Below are positions 58,088 to 64,000 of a stretch of 64,000 bases of DNA, one piece after another (the stretch's first letter is position 1; each line of letters opens with the position of its first letter). The DNA is from Stomorhina lunata (lineage: Eukaryota; Arthropoda; Insecta; Diptera; Rhiniidae): contig OW121743.1 in assembly GCA_933228675.1 (NCBI GenBank), forward strand, positions 50,298,380 to 50,362,379, given 5' to 3'. The translations under genes were made by a program, and so were the position numbers. Under the pieces are notes generated by a model. The model worked only from the letters and a program-made list of their open reading frames with translations. It searched no databases and was not told where the DNA came from.

Positions 58088-60525
58088 CCAAAATCGGTTA
58101 CTTTTCTACAGAAAAGCCAAATAACAGGTTATTCTTCTAAAGAAAAGCAATGTTATCGGTAAATTTTCTATAGAAAAGTAAAGTAACCGGTAATTTTTCT
58201 ATAGAAAATAAAACAACCGGTTACTTTTCTATAAAAAAAAAACAAAGTAACTGGTTACTTTTCTATAGAAAAGCAAAGTAACCGGCTATTTTTTTAAAGA
58301 AAAACAAAGAAATCGTTTACATTTCTTAAAAAAGCAATGTAGTCGGTTACTTTTCTTAGAAAAGCAAAGTACTCGGTTACTTTTCTTAGAAAAGCAAGGT
58401 AACCGGTAACTTTTTTATAGACATGGTTACTTTTCCATTGACATCAAACCAATAAGTTACTTTTCTATAGAAAAGTAAACTAATAGGTTACTTTTCTTTA
58501 GAAAAGTAAACGAATCGGTTACTTTTCTATAGAAAAGTAAACCAGTCGGTTACTTTTCTATAGAAAAGTAAACCAGTCGGTTACTTTTCTCCAGAAAAGT
58601 AAACCAGTCGGTTACTTTTCTATAGAAAAGTAAACCAGTCGGTTACTTTTCTATAGAAAAGTAAACCAGTCGGTTACTTTTCTATAGAAAAGTAAACCAG
58701 TCGGTTACTTTTCTATAGAAAAGTAAACCAGTCGGTTACTTTTCTATAGAAAAGTAAACCGGTCGGTTACTTTTCTAAAGAAAAGTAAACCAGTCGGTTA
58801 CTTTTCTATAGAAAAGTAAACCAGTCGGTTACTTTTCTATAGGAAAGTAAACCAGTCGGTTACTTTTCTACAGAAAAGTAAACCAACCGGTCACTTTTCT
58901 ATGGAAAAGTAAACTAACCGGTTATTTTTACATAGAAGAGCAAACTAGCAGCTTACTTTTCAATTGTAAAGCGATTACTTTTCTATAGAAAAGCTTTTCT
59001 TAAAAAATCAAGGTAACCGGTAACTTTTTCATAGACATGGTTACTTTTCCATAGACAAGCAAACCAATCGATTAACTTTCTATAGAAAAATAAACCAATC
59101 GGTTACTTTTCTATAGAAAAGTAAACCAGTCGGTTACTTTTCTATAGAAAAATAAACCAGTAGGTTACTTTTCTATAGAAAAGTAAACCAGTCGGTTACT
59201 TTTCTATAGAAAAGTAAACCAGTCGGTTACTTTTCTATAGAAAAGTAAACCAGTCGGTTACTTTTCTATAGAAAAGTAAACCGGTCGGTTACTTTTCTAT
59301 AGAAAAGTAAACCAGTCGGTTACTTTTCTAAAGAAAAGTAAACCAGTCGGTTACTTTTCTATAGAAAAGTAAACCAGTCGGTTACTTTTCTATAGGAAAG
59401 TAAACCAGTCGGTTACTTTTCTACAGAAAAGTAAACCAACCGGTCACTTTTCTATGGAAAAGTAAACTAACCGGTTATTTTTACATAGAAGAGCAAACTA
59501 GCAGCTTACTTTTTAATTGTAAACCGATTACTTTTCTATAGAAAAGCTTTTCTTAGAAAATCAAGGTAACCGGTAACTTTTTCATAGACATGGTTACTTT
59601 TCCATAGACAAGCAAACCAATCGATTACCTTTCTATAGAAAAATAAACCAATCGGTTACTTTTCTATAGAAAAGTAAACCAACCTTTTTCTTTTCTACAG
59701 AAAAGTAAACTAACCGGTTACTATTCTAAAGAAAAGCAAAGTAAACGGTTACTTTTTAATAGAAGAGCAAAGTAATCGGTTACTTTTCTATAGAAAAGCT
59801 ACTTAGCCACTTCTGTAAAAAAGTAAAATAACAGATTATTTCAAAAATAACAAAATTACCGGTTTCTATTCCATAGAAAAATACCGGCAATATAAAAAAG
59901 CAAAGCAACCGGTTACTCTTCTATAAAAAGCAGAATAATTGGTTATGCTTATATAGAAAGTCAAGGAAACCTCTTACTTTTTTATATAAAAGCAAAGTAA
60001 CCGGTTATTTTTCTATAGAAAACAAAGTAACAGGTAATTTTTCTATAGCAAAAACAAAGTAGCCGGTTACTTTTACTTACAAGAACAAAATAACTGGTTC
60101 ATTTTCTATAGAAAAGCCAAATAACCGGTTACTTTTTTATAAAAAAAACTAAACAACCCTTTACTTTTCTATAAAAAATTAAAGTTACCGATTACTTTTC
60201 TATAAAAAATCAAAGTAACCGGTTACTTTTCTTTAAAAAATCAATGCTAGCAGCTACTTTTCTCTAAAAAATCGTAGTAACCGGTTACTTTACGATAAAA
60301 AAAAATAAAGTAACCGATTACTTTTCTATAAAAAAGCAAAGTAACCGCTTACTTTTCTATTAATTATTTATATATTAATATTTTCTACCCTTTAATTTTT
60401 TATAGAAAAGTAAAATAAATGATTACTTTTATAAAGTAAACTCACCGGTTACTCTTCTTTTTATTAAGAAAGCAAAAAAACTACATAGTTACTCTTCCAA
60501 CCTTTTATATAGAAAAGTAACCGGT
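58088..60525. repeat. 31-bp palindromic satellite
   Basis: The period is 31 bp in the homogeneous parts (for example 58621 to 58652). The unit is GGTTACTTTTCTATAGAAAA followed by GTAAACCAGTC. The segment from GGTTAC to GTAAACC is an almost perfect palindrome centred on TATA. Two homogeneous blocks (about 58430-58930 and 59090-59470) are flanked by diverged units in which the spacer reads AACCGGTT. A larger repeat of 552 bp (59011 to 59563) contains one homogeneous block plus shared flank variants. Confidence 0.95.
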
Positions 60526-60541
60526 AATTTTAAATCAGGGT

Positions 60542-61025
60542 AAGGTGTGATCATAAATAAAACAAGTTTTTTCATTTGGATTTTTTTTATCACAAAATCG
60601 ATTTTTTTTTATCAAAAAATCGAATTTTTCTCAGAATTAGGTGTAATTACAAATGAAGTTCCTTTTTTAGTTAGGGGCTTATTTAAGGGAATATAAACTA
60701 CATTACCCCTTTAAAAAAAAAAAATGTTAAGAATTTAAATTTTTTGTTTCATTTTGTCACTAAGAATTTAATTTTAACTCAGAAAAAGGTGAGAATTAAG
60801 CTCTTTTCTAAATTGGGGTCTTATTAAAGGAAACAAATACAATTTGATATGTTTTATTTTATAAAAAATTTGATTTTTACACAGAATTAAGTAAAATCAC
60901 AAATAAAGCTCCTTTTCCAAATTGAAGTTTTTTAAGGAAATAAAAACGATTTTAAAATTTTTTTAAAATAATTTGCCAAAATATCGATTTTTACTAGGAT
61001 TAAGGTGTGACCACAAAAAAAGTTT
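60542..61025 (+). repeat. degenerate tandem repeat, about five units of 95-146 bp
   Basis: Phrases like AAGGTGTGATCATAAATAAA recur at 60542, 60637, 60783, 60883 and 61002, each followed by AAGCTCCTTTTC-like and TTAAGGAAAT-like sequence and an ATCGATTTTT-type stretch. The units are strongly diverged, with no fixed length. Confidence 0.5.
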
Positions 61026-61640
61026 AGGCTAACTTAAGAAAATATAGACAATTTTAGAAGTTGTTGAATTTTTCAAATCTTCTTCCAAGGCTGCTTTTGC
61101 ATTTAAATTGATTGTTATTAAAAATTATGCAATAAGTTTTTACTATTAATATTTTAATCATTTTTTAATCACTAGATATTCAATTCAATTAATTAACACA
61201 TTGCATTGAAATCAGATAATTCTTTGGGATTGACATTTAAGGGCAAATTACAACTATGTTTGTAGATGTTCGCACCAAAACGTAACAATTCCATATTACA
61301 TACTTTTTACAGATAGCGTAATAAGTATAACTAGATGTTTGCTTTATAACATATGTATGTAAGTATATACCAACATTTTATTGGATAGTGTTTGCGGTCA
61401 TCTTATTCGAAGCTTAAACAAAAATGAAATCGTTTTGTTGAGAACGTCCACATTTGATTTACAACTTTATAAAATTGTTTTGCTTAATTGTACAGTATTT
61501 TAAATAAATAAATATAAAGGTTTGTGTTTATTCAATGAAATGATTATAAGTACATAAAACAAATCTGTCTCATATAAAAGCCAAAACGATTAATTGCCTC
61601 AAATTACAATTTGCAATATGAACAAGTCAGAAAGACTTGT
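61026..61640. other. non-coding
   Basis: AT-rich. No recognisable feature. Confidence 0.4.
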
Positions 61641-61644
61641 TTTT

Positions 61645-63689
61645 CGAAGATTGAATATTTATAGGAACATTTTCGAAAATTGACTATTTATAGGAAAATT
61701 TTCGAAAATTGACTATTTATAGGAAAATTTTCGAAAATTGACTATTTATAGGAAATTTTTCGAAAATTGACTATTTATAGGAATTTTTTCGAAAATTGAC
61801 TATTTATTGGAAATTTTTCAAAAATTGACTATTTATAGGAAATTTTTCGAAAATTGACTTTTTATAGGAAATTTTTCAAAAATTGACTTTTTATAGGAAA
61901 TTTTTCGAAAATTGACTTTTTATAGGAAATTTTTCGAAAATTGACTATTTATAGGAAATTTTTCGAAAATTGACTATTTATAGGAAATTTTTCGAAAATT
62001 GACTATTTACTGGAAATTTTTCGAAAATTGACTATTTATAGGAAATTTTTCGAAAATTAACTATTTATAGGAAATTTTTCAAAAATTGACTATTTATAGG
62101 AAATTTTTCAAAAATTGACTATTTATAGGAAATTTTTCGAAAATTGACTATTTATAGAAAATTTTTCGAAAATTGACTATTTATAGGAAATTTTTCGAAA
62201 ATTGACTATTTATAGGAAATTTTTCGAAAATTGACTATTTATAGGAAATTTTTCGAAAATTGACTATTCATAGGAAATTTTTCGAAAATTAACTATTTAT
62301 AGGAAGTTTTTCGAAAATTGACTTTTTATAGGAAATTTTTCGAAAATTGACTATTTATAGGAAATTTTTCGAAAATTGACTATTTATAGGAAATTTTTCG
62401 GAAATTGACTATTTATAGGAAATTTTTCGAAAATTGACTATTTATAGGAAATTTTTTGAAAATTGACTATTTATAGGAAATTTTTAGAAAATTGACTATT
62501 TATAAGAAATTTTTCGAAAATTGACTATTTATAGGAAATTTTTCGAAAATTGACTATTTATAGGAAATTTTTCGAAAATTGACTATTTATAGGAAATTTT
62601 TCGGAAATTGACTATTTATAGGAAATTTTTCGAAAATTGACTATTTATAGGAAATTTTTTGAAAATTGACTATTTATAGGAAATTTTTAGAAAATTGACT
62701 ATTTATAGGAATTTGTTTCAAAAATTGACTATTTATAGGAATTTTTTCAAAAATTGACTATATATAGGAAATTTAAAAAAAAATGACTATATATAGGAAA
62801 TTTTTCGAAGATTGACTATTCATAGGAAAATTTCTGAAAATTTACTATTTATAGGAAATTTTTCGAAAATTTAATATTTATAGGAAATTTTTCGAAAATT
62901 GACTATTTATAGGAAATTTTTCGAAAATTGACTATTTATAAGAAATTTTTCGAAAATTGACTATTTATAGGAAATTTTTCGAAAATTAACTATTTATAGG
63001 AAATTTTTCAAAAATTGACTATTTATAGGAAATTTTTCGAAGTTTGACTATTTATAGAAAATTTTTCGAAAATTGACTATTTATAGGAAATTTTTCGAAA
63101 ATTGACTATTTATAGGAAATTTTTCGAAAATTGACTATTTATAGGAAATTTTTCGAAAATTGACTATTCATAAGAAATTTTTCGAAAATTGACTATTTAT
63201 AGGAAATTTTTCGAAAATTGACTATTTATAGGAAATTTTTCGAATATTGACTATTTAATGGAAATTTTTTTAAAATTGACTATTTATAGGAAATTTTTGG
63301 AAAATTGACTATATATAGGAAATTTTTCGAAGACTGACTATAGAAAATTTTTCGAAAATTGACTATATAAAGGAAATTTTTCGAAAAGTGACTATTTATA
63401 GGAAGTTTTTAGAAATTTACTATTTATAGGAAATTTTTCTAAAATTTACTATTTATATTAAATTTTTCGAAAATTGACTATTTATAGAAAATTGACTACT
63501 TATAGGAAATTTTTTGAAAATTGACTACTTTTAGGAAATTTTTCGAAAATTGACTATTTATAGGAAATTTTTCGAAAATTGACTATTTATGGGAAATTTT
63601 TCGAAAATTGACTATTTATAGGAAATTTTTCGAAAATTGACTATTTATAGGAAAATTTTCGAAAATTGACTATTTATAGGAAATTTTTT
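61645..63689. repeat. 29-bp satellite array 3, inverted orientation
   Basis: Reverse complement of the unit in arrays 1 and 2: AAATTTTTCGAAAATTGAC then TATTTATAGG. About 70 units. The CG form of the core predominates, as in array 1. Variants include GAAATTGAC and a block of irregular units at 62700-62880 and 63240-63540. Both edges are abrupt. Confidence 0.95.
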
Positions 63690-64000
63690 AATCTGTAATG
63701 TTTTGAGTTTGTGTGTAGTAAAATATTATTTATAGAACTCAATATTTTTTTCCCTTTCAAGTATGGGTTGCAAACAATGTTTGGTGGAGCAATTTAATTA
63801 TCTTTCGTTCCACACAAAAGCTTTATAACACAAGTTAATCGTTTTGCAAAATATTCGTATTTAAATTTAATAAAAATAATAATATTTACTTTACATCAAT
63901 AATTCCATATTGATGTTTATAAAGAAACATGATTTGTATAATGAATTCATTAATAAAATACAATTTACAAAATAAAAAAAAATTTAAAACATGTATTACA
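63690..64000. other. non-coding, window end
   Basis: AT-rich. Nothing recognised. Confidence 0.4.

Overview
The window looks like gene-poor, repeat-saturated nuclear DNA from a higher fly (Diptera, probably a calyptrate or blowfly-like species). The evidence is extreme AT richness, many DINE-1/INE-1-like Helitron relatives (5' TATACCC, a GTCT-type microsatellite, a 3' hairpin followed by CTTGTT), rosa/mariner-like transposase relics, LINE relics and long AT-rich satellites. I found no credible host protein-coding gene, rRNA or functional tRNA. The only protein-like sequences are broken: three mariner-family transposases (1-347, 6390-7425, 40797-42480), three C-terminal scraps of one LINE reverse transcriptase (4802-4920, 33522-33980, 40640-40790), and a fragment of an uncharacterised protein family with the motif SDEQGERFHQ (3572-3930).

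Layout. 1-9 kb: mariner 3' end, helitron-like fragments, a 729-bp inverted-repeat element with an 8-bp target duplication, the SDEQGERFHQ pseudogene, a 1.3-kb segment holding tRNA-like and LINE scraps, and an almost complete but broken 1.26-kb mariner-like element. 9.1-14.9 kb: about 200 units of a 29-bp satellite. 15-23 kb: a small hAT-like MITE and a chain of helitron-like copies, including a second family (type D). 23-28 kb: a degenerate periodic motif field split by a 901-bp hAT-like element, a hairpin tandem repeat and a 567-bp hAT-like MITE. 29-34 kb: nested helitron-like elements and a LINE relic. 35 kb: a nearly perfect 11-bp satellite. 36.7-38.8 kb: a second 29-bp array with an inserted palindromic MITE. 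40.6-42.5 kb: LINE scrap, then a mariner relic split by a 792-bp hAT-like MITE. 43-47 kb: helitron-like copies meeting 3' to 3'. 47-50 kb: mixed repeats with a 442-bp direct duplication. 50-57 kb: type D copy 2, two nested helitron-like copies and one compact full-length helitron-like element. 58-60.5 kb: a 31-bp palindromic satellite. 61.6-63.7 kb: a third 29-bp array in the opposite orientation.

The region does not work as a pathway. It is a record of transposition: helitron-like elements nesting at one repeated internal position, hAT-like MITEs with intact 8-bp duplications that date the elements they interrupt, and satellites that amplify hairpin-forming or transcription-factor-like motifs. 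All similarity statements rest on reading the sequence and recalled family features. No database search was possible.
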